The notes under the pieces were generated by a model. The model was not told the DNA's origin and did not search any database. It saw only the letters and a program-made list of their open reading frames with translations. From positions 1-18,441 of the forward strand of contig CALBTT010000020.1 in the NCBI GenBank assembly GCA_937967645.1: 18,441 bases of DNA, in the 5' to 3' direction. A program made the translations under genes and the position numbers. This DNA is from an uncultured Zoogloea sp. Its GTDB lineage: Bacteria; Pseudomonadota; Gammaproteobacteria; Burkholderiales; Rhodocyclaceae. This document shows, piece after piece, positions 7,405 through 15,004 of this stretch (the stretch's first letter is position 1; every line of letters starts with the position of its first letter).

Positions 7405-7443
7405 CTGGCATCTCCACACCCATTCACTGGAGGAGATAAAACC

Positions 7444-8844
7444 ATGTCGTTTCTGATCGTGCTGGCCTCGCTATGCTTCCTGATGTTCATCGCATACCGA
7501 GGTTACAGCGTCATCCTGTTCGCCCCGGTCGCCGCCCTCGGCGCCGTCCTGTTCACCGACCCCACCCTGGTCGCGCCCATGTTCACCGGCCTGTTCATGG
7601 ACAAGATGGTCGGTTTCGTTAAGAACTACTTCCCGGTCTTCCTGCTCGGCGCCATCTTCGGCAAGGTCATCGAGCTGTCCGGTTTCTCCAAGTCCATCGT
7701 CTCCTCGGTGATCAAGCTGGTCGGCGCCGAGCGGGCCATGCTCTCCATCGTGCTGGTGTGCGCCCTGCTCACCTATGGTGGGGTCTCCCTCTTCGTGGTC
7801 GTCTTCGCGGTGTATCCCTTTGCCGCCGAGATGTTCCGCCAGGGCGGCATCCCCAAGCGTCTGATCCCGGGCACCATCGCCCTGGGCGCCTTCTCGTTCA
7901 CCATGGACTCCCTGCCGGGCACCCCGCAGATCCAGAACGTGATCCCCACCACCTTCTTCAAGACCAACATCTACGCCGCCCCCGTTCTCGGTGTGCTGGG
8001 CTCGATCTTCATCTTCCTGGCCGGCATGGCCTACCTGGAATGGCGCCGCCGCAGTGCCGCCGCCGCCGGCGAGGGCTACGGCACCGAGCTGGTGAACGAA
8101 CCCGAGCCCTTCGACGACAAGGAGAAGCTGGCCAACCCGATCCTGGCCGTGCTGCCGCTGGTGCTGGTCGGCGTGACCAACAAGCTGTTCACCGACCTCA
8201 TCCCGCAGATCTACGGCAAGAGCCATTCCTTCGTGCCGGCCGTGATCGGCAAGGCCGCCCCGGTGGTCCAGGACGTGTCCAAGATCGCCGCCATCTGGGC
8301 GGTTGAAGGTGCCCTGCTGATCGGCATCCTGACCGTCATGGTCTTCGCCTGGCGCACCGTCGCCGCGCGTTTCGCGGAAGGCACCAAGGCCGCGGTCGGC
8401 GGCGCCCTGCTGGCCTCCATGAACACCGCCTCCGAGTACGGCTTCGGTGCCGTGATCGCCGCCCTGCCCGGCTTCCTGGTGGTGGCCGACGCCCTCAAGG
8501 TGATCCCCAATCCGCTGGTCAACGAAGCCATCACCGTGACCACCCTGGCCGGCATCACCGGCTCCGCCTCCGGCGGCATGGGTATCGCCCTGGCCGCCAT
8601 GTCCGAGACTTTCATCAACGCCGCCAATGCAGCAGGCATCCCCCTCGAGGTGCTGCACCGGGTGGCCTCCATGGCCTCCGGCGGCATGGACACCCTGCCC
8701 CACAACGGCGCCGTGATCACCCTGCTGGCCGTCACCGGCCTGACCCACAAGGTGGCCTACAAGGACATCTTCGCGATCACCCTGATCAAGACCAGCGCGG
8801 TCTTCTTCGTGATCGCCACCTACTACCTCACCGGCCTGGTCTGA
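7444..8844 (+). CDS. GntP-family carboxylate permease
   Basis: A 466-residue polytopic inner-membrane transporter of the GntP/ion-transporter superfamily, whose members import gluconate, hydroxybutyrate and related acids by proton or sodium symport. About twelve hydrophobic segments are visible, with a hydrophilic cytoplasmic loop at 201-230 (EWRRRSAAAAG to DDKEKL). Conserved loop motifs include DSLPGTPQIQN (155-165), GITGSASGGMGIAL (370-383) and SGGMDTLPHNGAV (412-424). Translation starts at the ATG at 7444 behind GGAGGAG with an 8-base spacer. The gene is first behind the sigma-54 promoter and is followed after 31 bp by a CoA-transferase gene, so the imported acid is probably activated to its CoA ester. 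3-Hydroxybutyrate is a reasonable guess from the HbcR-like activator, but no bdhA is present here and the substrate is not proven by sequence. Confidence 0.85.
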   Translation: MSFLIVLASLCFLMFIAYRGYSVILFAPVAALGAVLFTDPTLVAPMFTGLFMDKMVGFVKNYFPVFLLGAIFGKVIELSGFSKSIVSSVIKLVGAERAMLSIVLVCALLTYGGVSLFVVVFAVYPFAAEMFRQGGIPKRLIPGTIALGAFSFTMDSLPGTPQIQNVIPTTFFKTNIYAAPVLGVLGSIFIFLAGMAYLEWRRRSAAAAGEGYGTELVNEPEPFDDKEKLANPILAVLPLVLVGVTNKLFTDLIPQIYGKSHSFVPAVIGKAAPVVQDVSKIAAIWAVEGALLIGILTVMVFAWRTVAARFAEGTKAAVGGALLASMNTASEYGFGAVIAALPGFLVVADALKVIPNPLVNEAITVTTLAGITGSASGGMGIALAAMSETFINAANAAGIPLEVLHRVASMASGGMDTLPHNGAVITLLAVTGLTHKVAYKDIFAITLIKTSAVFFVIATYYLTGLV

Positions 8845-8875
8845 GACCGGCGTCACCCTGGCACAAGGAGCGAGC

Positions 8876-10858
8876 ATGAACAGCATTCCCTCCGCCTTCG
8901 CCGGCGCCCTGCCCGGCGCCGACAACGGCAAGATCGTCTCGGCCCGGGAGGCCGTGAAGCTGATCCGGCCGGGCAGCACGGTGGCCACCGGCGGCTTCGT
9001 GGGCATCGGCTTTCCCGAGAACATCGCGGTGGCCCTGGAAGCCCTCTATCTGGAAAACCAGGCCGCGGACGTCCCCACGACCGACGGCCCGGGCAACCTG
9101 ACCCTGGTCTATGCCGGCGGCCAGGGTGACGGCAAGGAGCGCGGGCTCAACCACCTGGGCCATGACGGCCTGGTGGCCCGCGTCATCGGCGGCCACTGGG
9201 GCCTGGTCCCGCGCCTGCAGCAGCTGGCGGTGGCCGACCGCATCGAGGCCTGGAACCTGCCCCAGGGGGTGATCTCCCACCTGTTCCGGGACATCGCCGC
9301 GGGCAAGCCCGGCACCCTCACCCGGGTCGGCCTGGGCACCTTCGTGGACCCGCGCTTCGGTGGCGGCAAGCTGAACGCCCGCACCACCACCGACATCGTG
9401 CGGATCATGGAGATCGACGGTGAGGAATACCTGTTCTACAAGGCCTTCCCCATCCACGTCGGCATCATCCGTGGCACCACCGCCGACGCCGACGGCAACA
9501 TCACCATGGAGAAGGAGGCCCTGACCCTGGAGGCTCAGGCCATCGCCATGGCTGCCCACAACAGCGGCGGCATCGTCATCGCCCAGGTGGAGCGGATCGC
9601 CGAGCGGGGAAGCCTCAACCCCCGTCAGGTGAAGATCCCGGGGGTCTTCGTGAACTGCGTGGTGGTGGCCGAAAAGCCGGAATACCACATGCAGACCTTC
9701 ATCGAGACCTACAGCCCGGCCTTTGCCGGCGAGCTGCGCGTGCCCATGTCGGCGATCGCCCCGATGGGCATGAGCGAGCGCAAGATCATCGCCCGCCGGG
9801 CCGCCCTGGAGCTGCGCGCCAACGCGGTGGTGAACCTGGGCATCGGCATGCCCGAGGGCATCGCCGCGGTGGCCGCCGAGGAGAAGGTCATCGACCTGAT
9901 CACCATGACCGCCGAACCAGGCGTGATCGGGGGCGTGCCAGCCGGCGGCCTGAACTTCGGCGCGGCGGTGAACACCCAGGCCATCATCGACCAGCCCAGC
10001 CAGTTCGACTTCTATGACGGCGGCGGCCTCGACATGGCCTTTCTCGGCCTGGCCCAGGCGGACCGCCAGGGCAACCTCAACGTGTCCCGCTTCGGCCCGC
10101 GCCTGGCCGGGGCAGGCGGCTTCATCAACATCAGCCAGAACGCCAAGAAGGTGGTGTTCGTTGGCACCTTCACCGCCGGCAACCTGGAGATCGCGGTGGA
10201 GGCCGGCAAGCTGGCCATCGTCAGCGACGGGCATGCCTCCAAGTTCGTCAACGAGGTGGAGCACCGCACCTTCAGCGGCCCCCAGGCCAACCGCCGGGGC
10301 ACCCCGGTGCTGTACATCACCGAGCGCTGCGTGTTCCGCCTGGGGCCGGACGGGCTGGAGCTGATCGAGGTGGCGCCGGGCATCGACATCGAGCGGGACA
10401 TCCTCGCCCGCATGGCCTTCCGCCCGCACATGCCGCAGCCGCCCAGGCTGATGGATCCGCGCATCTTCAGCGACGAGCCGATGCATCTGCGCCAGGATCT
10501 GCTGGCCCTGCCGATGGCCTCGCGCTTCTCCTTCGACCCGACGGGGCGGCTCTTCTTCGTGAACTTCGAGGGGCTGGAGATCAGGAGCCAGGCGGATGTG
10601 GACGGCATCCGCCAGGCGGTGGAGGAGCGTCTGACGCCGCTGGGGCACAAGGTCGACGCGATCATCAACTATGACCGCTTCCGGATCGCCCCGGAGCTGG
10701 AGGATGCCTATGCGGCGATGGTGAAGGGGCTGGTGGAGCGCCACTACAACGCAGTGACCCGCTACACCTCGAGCACCCACGTCCGCCTGCAGCTGGCGGC
10801 GGCCTTCACCCGCAGCGACCAGCCTCCCCGGCTGTACGCCCTGGCCGGCGACGCCTGA
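8876..10858 (+). CDS. Fused alpha-beta acyl-CoA:acetate/3-ketoacid CoA-transferase, YdiF type
   Basis: A 660-residue family I CoA-transferase with both halves in one chain, expected to move CoA between acetyl- or succinyl-CoA and a short-chain acid. The alpha half (about 20-290) contains VATGGFVGIGFPENI (36-50) and GTFVDPRFGGGKLN (154-167). The beta half (about 300-530) contains NLGIGMPEGIA (320-330) and TAEPGVIGGVPAGG (345-358), where E347 is the expected catalytic glutamate that carries the glutamyl-CoA intermediate. The chain runs about 130 residues beyond E. coli YdiF; this C-terminal part (FDPTGRLFFVNFEGLEIRSQ onward) has no function I can name. AAGGAG at 8865-8870 lies 5 bases before the ATG. 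It is the second gene of the sigma-54 unit and converges on the PilZ gene after 21 bp. Confidence 0.88.
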   Translation: MNSIPSAFAGALPGADNGKIVSAREAVKLIRPGSTVATGGFVGIGFPENIAVALEALYLENQAADVPTTDGPGNLTLVYAGGQGDGKERGLNHLGHDGLVARVIGGHWGLVPRLQQLAVADRIEAWNLPQGVISHLFRDIAAGKPGTLTRVGLGTFVDPRFGGGKLNARTTTDIVRIMEIDGEEYLFYKAFPIHVGIIRGTTADADGNITMEKEALTLEAQAIAMAAHNSGGIVIAQVERIAERGSLNPRQVKIPGVFVNCVVVAEKPEYHMQTFIETYSPAFAGELRVPMSAIAPMGMSERKIIARRAALELRANAVVNLGIGMPEGIAAVAAEEKVIDLITMTAEPGVIGGVPAGGLNFGAAVNTQAIIDQPSQFDFYDGGGLDMAFLGLAQADRQGNLNVSRFGPRLAGAGGFINISQNAKKVVFVGTFTAGNLEIAVEAGKLAIVSDGHASKFVNEVEHRTFSGPQANRRGTPVLYITERCVFRLGPDGLELIEVAPGIDIERDILARMAFRPHMPQPPRLMDPRIFSDEPMHLRQDLLALPMASRFSFDPTGRLFFVNFEGLEIRSQADVDGIRQAVEERLTPLGHKVDAIINYDRFRIAPELEDAYAAMVKGLVERHYNAVTRYTSSTHVRLQLAAAFTRSDQPPRLYALAGDA

Positions 10859-10879
10859 GCGTCCGCGGCCGGGCCGGCA

Positions 10880-11185
10880 TCAACGGATGATCTCGAGGAT
10901 CTCGACGCCCATTTCGTAGATGCCGGCCTGCTCCAGGCCGTGGCAGCGGCGCACCCTGACCCGGGCGTGCAGCGGCATGAAGGGCTTTCCGTTCTCGGGG
11001 GGCAGCACGGCAACCTCGAAGACCTCGTCCATGCGGGGAACATGGCGGGAGTGGATGGTCATGCCCCCTACCCCCAGCTCGACACAGTCCCCGACAACGG
11101 GTGTGGTCACACCGGCAAGCTTGATGCCCACCTTGCAACCCAGGGGAATGCGGCGTTCCTTGCGACGTTCGGTCATGCGGTCCAT
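10880..11185 (-). CDS. PilZ-domain protein, possible c-di-GMP receptor
   Basis: A 101-residue single PilZ domain, a cytoplasmic beta barrel that often binds cyclic di-GMP and affects motility. The N-terminus supplies an RxxxR motif (R8-K-E-R-R12). The second motif, normally D/NxSxxG, is present only in altered form in DCVELGVGGM (33-42), with glutamate and glycine at the first and third positions. The barrel continues through DEVFEVAVLPPENGKPFMPL and ARVRVRRCHG to the end. Cyclic di-GMP binding is therefore uncertain. The start at 11185 has AGGA about 10 bases upstream; a second ATG at 11176 would remove three residues. It lies 105 bp downstream of the flagellar-operon lipoprotein on the same strand, a sensible position for a motility brake, though no promoter or terminator could be assigned in that gap. 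Confidence 0.82.
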   Translation of the reverse strand: MDRMTERRKERRIPLGCKVGIKLAGVTTPVVGDCVELGVGGMTIHSRHVPRMDEVFEVAVLPPENGKPFMPLHARVRVRRCHGLEQAGIYEMGVEILEIIR

Positions 11186-11290
11186 GTGCTCAAAATCCTG
11201 CTGTCCAAGCGAGCACCTTACGAAAGTCGGCCGGACACGGCAAGGTTCAGAAACGCTTGCAGGCAGGAGATATCACGGACAGATACGAAT

Positions 11291-11767
11291 TCAGGGCTGT
11301 CTGGCGGCCACCGGAGACGGACCACGCACCAGGCGGATGTCCCCGTAGGCTACCCGCTGGGCAAAGGGACGGTTGCTCTCGATGCCTTCCTGCCAGCGGG
11401 TCACCTCATAGGCGCCGAAGCCGGGCTGGCCGGCCAGCTGCTCGGCCCGACGGAGGAAGATCTGATAGGCCTCCCCCGCGCCGCCCGAATGCACTGCCTT
11501 CATGCGCAGCACCAGGCGGTAACGCTCCTCGGCCAGGCGGGCTTCCTGCAGGTTCCAGTTGGGGGCGAGCGGGTCCAGCACCGCATACGCCGCGACCCCG
11601 GCCGCCAGCCCCGGCACCGTGACATAGCCGTTGCTCACCGCCACCACCCCGGCGACAGGCAACAGCAGCCAGTCGTGGGGCGGGTCGCCGATGGTGCTGC
11701 AGCCCGCCAGCAGCGCAGTACCCAGGGCCGCCAGCGTGCGGGTCGCGCGCGGAAGTCGCATCGACAT
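11291..11767 (-). CDS. Hypothetical lipoprotein coupled to flgL
   Basis: A 158-residue predicted lipoprotein of unknown function. The signal sequence ends in the lipobox LLAGC, with C23 as the lipidated residue; serine at +2 suggests sorting to the outer membrane. A hydrophobic, glycine-rich stretch (about 32-63, from DWLLLPVAGVVAVSNGYVTV) is followed by DPLAPNWNLQEARLAEERYR and a conserved-looking C-terminus, GIESNRPFAQRVAYGDIRLV. Its ATG overlaps the flgL stop by one base (TGATG), so it is almost certainly translated with the flagellar operon. I recall similar lipoproteins as widespread hypotheticals in betaproteobacteria, not restricted to flagella, so a role in the flagellum is an inference from position only. 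A second ATG (M3) could be the real start without changing the signal. Confidence 0.78.
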   Translation of the reverse strand: MSMRLPRATRTLAALGTALLAGCSTIGDPPHDWLLLPVAGVVAVSNGYVTVPGLAAGVAAYAVLDPLAPNWNLQEARLAEERYRLVLRMKAVHSGGAGEAYQIFLRRAEQLAGQPGFGAYEVTRWQEGIESNRPFAQRVAYGDIRLVRGPSPVAARQP

Positions 11768-12957
11768 CAGTTGAGGTAGTTGAACAGGGACAGGTTGCTG
11801 ACCCGCATGAAGCTCTGCTGGGCGGCCTGGAGATAGATCTGCTGCTTGCTCAGATTACTCACCGCCTCGGCGTAGTCCGCGTCCTGCAGGCGGGACAGGG
11901 TCTCGGAATACTGCAGATCCAGGTCGCCATTGATGTTCTGCTGGGCCTCGACCTCGACCATGCGGGCGCCCACGCCGGAGCGCACCTCGTTGATGCTGTC
12001 CTGGCTGGCATCCATGCCGGCGATGGTCTGGGTGGCGTTGAAGCGGGTCACCGCCGCGTTGCCGGAATTGAGGGCGGTGACGAAGTTGCCCAGGACATCG
12101 AAGCTGCTCGCCACCGAGCTCAGGGAATAGCTGTCCCCCGCCGCCGGCGTGCCGGTGAGGGTCATGCTGACGCCGCCGAAACTGAGGGTCGTGTTGCTGC
12201 CGCTGGTGCTCACCGTGGGTGCGATGGGTGAGCTGTGGGTCGGGTCCGTGGTCGAATCGAAAACCTGGTAGGTCGGCCCGGCCGATACGCTGATGGCGTA
12301 GGCATGGCCGTTGTAGCCGCTCAGGCTGGTCCCCGACACCAGGGCCGTGCCGGCGTTGGTGGCGGCGGACAGGGCAAAGGCCGACCCGACCGGAGCCCGG
12401 ATGTTGTTGAAGATCTCGTCGCCGGAGCTGGTGATCGGCAGGTTGCGGGATTCGGAGATCTGCAGGGTGCGGGTGCCCTGGTCACCCTGATAGGTGACGC
12501 CACCGGCGAGGGTGCCGACAAAGGGCTGGGTATTGCTGCGGTAGCCGGCAAAGACATAATCGCCCGTCGAGTCCCGGCTGTTGGCGATGGACTGCAGGGC
12601 GGCGAACTGCTGCTCCAGATCGTCGGCGATGGTGGCCTGGTCCGAGGCCGAGTAAGTGCCGTTGCCCGACTCCACCGCGCGGGTGCGGACATAGGTGACC
12701 AGGTCATTGGCCGCACCGAGCTTGCTGTCCACCAGGCGCAGGGCATCGTTGGCGTAGCCCTGGTTGCTGGCGTAAAGCTTGTTGACGCTCTGGGACTGGG
12801 ACACCTCGAGCGCCCGGGCAGAGGCCACGGGGTCGTCCGACGGGGTGAGGATGCGCCGGCCGGTGGCAACCTGCTGCTGGGAATCGAGCAGCTGGCTGTT
12901 CTGGCGCTGCATCTGCTGCACGCCCTTGTCGAAGATCATGCCGGTAGTGATACGCAT
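11767..12957 (-). CDS. flgL: Flagellar hook-filament junction protein FlgL (HAP3)
   Basis: FlgL forms the outer of the two junction layers between hook and filament, outside the cell. The 396-residue protein begins MRITTGMIFDKGVQQMQRQN and has the flagellin-like N-terminal helices (about 1-130, with VATGRRILTPSDDPVASARA) and C-terminal helix (DADYAEAVSNLSKQQIYLQA to SLFNYLN). The central part (about 140-300) is a surface-exposed beta domain rich in Ser/Thr/Gly that makes it longer than the 317-residue E. coli protein. This insert holds a GGVSMTLTG...GDSYSLS module (about 259-280) also seen in FlgK next door. It follows flgK after 17 bp and overlaps the downstream lipoprotein gene by one base. 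Confidence 0.95.
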   Translation of the reverse strand: MRITTGMIFDKGVQQMQRQNSQLLDSQQQVATGRRILTPSDDPVASARALEVSQSQSVNKLYASNQGYANDALRLVDSKLGAANDLVTYVRTRAVESGNGTYSASDQATIADDLEQQFAALQSIANSRDSTGDYVFAGYRSNTQPFVGTLAGGVTYQGDQGTRTLQISESRNLPITSSGDEIFNNIRAPVGSAFALSAATNAGTALVSGTSLSGYNGHAYAISVSAGPTYQVFDSTTDPTHSSPIAPTVSTSGSNTTLSFGGVSMTLTGTPAAGDSYSLSSVASSFDVLGNFVTALNSGNAAVTRFNATQTIAGMDASQDSINEVRSGVGARMVEVEAQQNINGDLDLQYSETLSRLQDADYAEAVSNLSKQQIYLQAAQQSFMRVSNLSLFNYLN

Positions 12958-12974
12958 GATGGCTTTCCTTCAGT

Positions 12975-14924
12975 TTATTGGCCCAGGGCCAGCACTTGGT
13001 CGAACAGCCTGGAGGCAATGCTCATGACCTTGCCCGCGGCCTGGTATGCCTGCTGATAACGGATCAGATTGGCTGCTTCTTCATCGATATTCACACCGGC
13101 CACCGATTGCTGGGCCTGAACGGCCTGATTCGCGAGGCTTTCCTGGGCATCCCGGTTGACCTCCACCTCACGGGCCTTGTTGCCCACCGCACTGACCAGC
13201 TGGGAATAGACCGAGTTGAAGGTGGCCGAGGGCTGGCCATTGGCGGACAACAGGGTCTTGTTCGTCTGCAGGTTGCCGAGCAGCACCGCATTGCGGCTGT
13301 CGGAGACACCACCGGCATTCGGGCTGATGGTGAAGCTGTCGTTGTTCTGCATCGCCCCGGTCAGGGTGAAGCTGACGCCCCCCACGCTGATGCTCATACC
13401 GCTGGTATAGGGCACCGTCGCCGGCGCCGCCACGGTAACCGGGCTGCCGTTGAGCGGGGTATAGGTGACCGGCAGGGTGCTCGGAAAGCCGCTGAGGTTG
13501 CCGCCGCTGTAGGTGAGCTTGGTCGGCGCCGCCGAGGTGCCGAAGCTGGCCAGGTTGGCGGTACTGGACATCACCGGCGCGCTGATCGTGGCCGTACCCA
13601 GGTTGCTGGAGGTGGCCGCGGAGGCAAGCGGCGCGGCGGCCGCGATCATGCGTGTGTCACTGAGGGCCACCCCGATGTTGGCCGAGGCATAGCGGGTGGG
13701 CAGGATCTGGAAGCTGTCGCCGACCTTGGAGGCGGCCGGCGGCGTGATGGAGAGGCCCACGGAAGCAGCGGTCACCGACACGCCGTCGGACACCCGGGTC
13801 AGGCTGTAGCCCCCCGTGGTGTTGGTGAAGGTGAGCTTGTAGTCGTCGCCGGTCAGCTTGGTGATGTCGGAGAACTGCACATCCGGTGCGGTCGTGGTGG
13901 CGTTGTTGTAACGCTGCACCGCCACCGTCGGGTTGGTGAAGAAGTTCGTGCCCAGATTGCCGTTGAGGTCCTGCCCGAGGAGATGCTGGGCGTTGAAGGC
14001 CGAGCTGAGCCCGACCGCGATCAGGCCAAGCTGATTCTGGGCGGTGTCCAGCGAGCCCGAGCGCATGGCCAGCAGGCCGCCCAGCTTGCCACCGCCGAGC
14101 AGGTTCTCGGGGATGGTGATGGCCGCCCCGCTCTGGGTGATGATGTTCACCACGTTGCGGGTGGGATCGGACGGAGAGGCCTGCGCCTCCAGCTTGGTCG
14201 CCACGGTACCGATCACCAGCGGCTGGCCGGTACCGATGAACACCGACATGGCACCGCTGCTGTCCGACGTGGTGGACACCCGGGTCAGCTGGTTGAGTTC
14301 GTTGATCAGGCGATCACGGGTATCCAGCAGGTCGTTGGCCGGCTGCGCCGCTCCCGCCTGCTGGGCAACCGCGATCTTGTAGTTCATCTCGGCGATCTGG
14401 CTGGCGTAGGAGCTGATCTCGCTGACGGTGTTGCGGATCTGGGTCTCGACGCCACTGCGCACATCGTCGATACGGCTGCTCAGATTCTGGAAGCGGGCCA
14501 CCAGGCTCTGGGCGGTGGACAGCATGGACTGGCGGGCGGGCACGCTGGACGGATTGGCCGCCACTTCCTGCACCCCTTCGAAGAAGGAGGCAACCGCCGG
14601 CGTCAGGCCGGTGGTGGGGTCGGCCAGCATGTTGTCGATCTGGCTGATCTCGTTGCTGTAGGTGTCGTACTCGCTGAACTTGGTCTGGGCGGACAGCACC
14701 TGGTTGGTGAGGTAGCTGTCGTAGGCGCGCTTGACCGTGTCGACCTTGGTCCCCTCGCCGAAGAAGCCGGCACCGGTGAACAGCGCCGGATTCGTGCTCT
14801 GGACGGTGCTCTGACGGCTGTAGCCCGTCGTACCGGCATTGGAGATGTTGTGGCTCGTGACTACCAGGCCCGCCTGGGCGGCGTTGAGGCCGGTGAGTCC
14901 GATGCTGAAGAGGCTGCTGCCCAT
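12975..14924 (-). CDS. flgK: Flagellar hook-associated protein FlgK (HAP1)
   Basis: FlgK forms the first junction layer on the hook tip. The 649-residue protein starts MGSSLFSIGLTGLNAAQAGL and contains the SHNISNAGTTGYSRQ rod/hook motif (24-38), a long helical D1 region (to about 320) and the C-terminal hook motif EEAANLIRYQQAYQAAGKVM (615-634). The central variable domain (about 330-545) enlarges it relative to the 547-residue E. coli protein and carries beta modules ending in GDSFQI (402-407) and NDSFTI (528-533). AAGGA precedes the ATG in GAACCAAGGACGTGGATCATG-like context. An 80-bp gap separates it from flgJ; I saw no convincing sigma-28 promoter there, so it is probably read from upstream. 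Confidence 0.95.
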   Translation of the reverse strand: MGSSLFSIGLTGLNAAQAGLVVTSHNISNAGTTGYSRQSTVQSTNPALFTGAGFFGEGTKVDTVKRAYDSYLTNQVLSAQTKFSEYDTYSNEISQIDNMLADPTTGLTPAVASFFEGVQEVAANPSSVPARQSMLSTAQSLVARFQNLSSRIDDVRSGVETQIRNTVSEISSYASQIAEMNYKIAVAQQAGAAQPANDLLDTRDRLINELNQLTRVSTTSDSSGAMSVFIGTGQPLVIGTVATKLEAQASPSDPTRNVVNIITQSGAAITIPENLLGGGKLGGLLAMRSGSLDTAQNQLGLIAVGLSSAFNAQHLLGQDLNGNLGTNFFTNPTVAVQRYNNATTTAPDVQFSDITKLTGDDYKLTFTNTTGGYSLTRVSDGVSVTAASVGLSITPPAASKVGDSFQILPTRYASANIGVALSDTRMIAAAAPLASAATSSNLGTATISAPVMSSTANLASFGTSAAPTKLTYSGGNLSGFPSTLPVTYTPLNGSPVTVAAPATVPYTSGMSISVGGVSFTLTGAMQNNDSFTISPNAGGVSDSRNAVLLGNLQTNKTLLSANGQPSATFNSVYSQLVSAVGNKAREVEVNRDAQESLANQAVQAQQSVAGVNIDEEAANLIRYQQAYQAAGKVMSIASRLFDQVLALGQ

Positions 14925-15004
14925 GATCCACGTCCTTGGTTCGGGAGTATCTGCACCTCCTTCTGCAAGAACTCTGCCAGCTCACCGCGCCGGCCGGTAA
15001 AACC

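Noticed and set aside
11186..11290. Possible promoter TTGCCG-17-TAAGGT for the PilZ gene
   Set aside because: Only four and three of six bases match the consensus; it is too weak to annotate.
14955..14962. Strong AAGGAGGT on the minus strand in the flgJ-flgK gap
   Set aside because: No ATG, GTG or TTG stands at a usable distance; flgK has its own site closer to its start. Probably chance.
14925..15004. Search for a sigma-28 promoter ahead of flgK
   Set aside because: No TAAA-N15-GCCGATAA-like sequence was found in this gap by eye.
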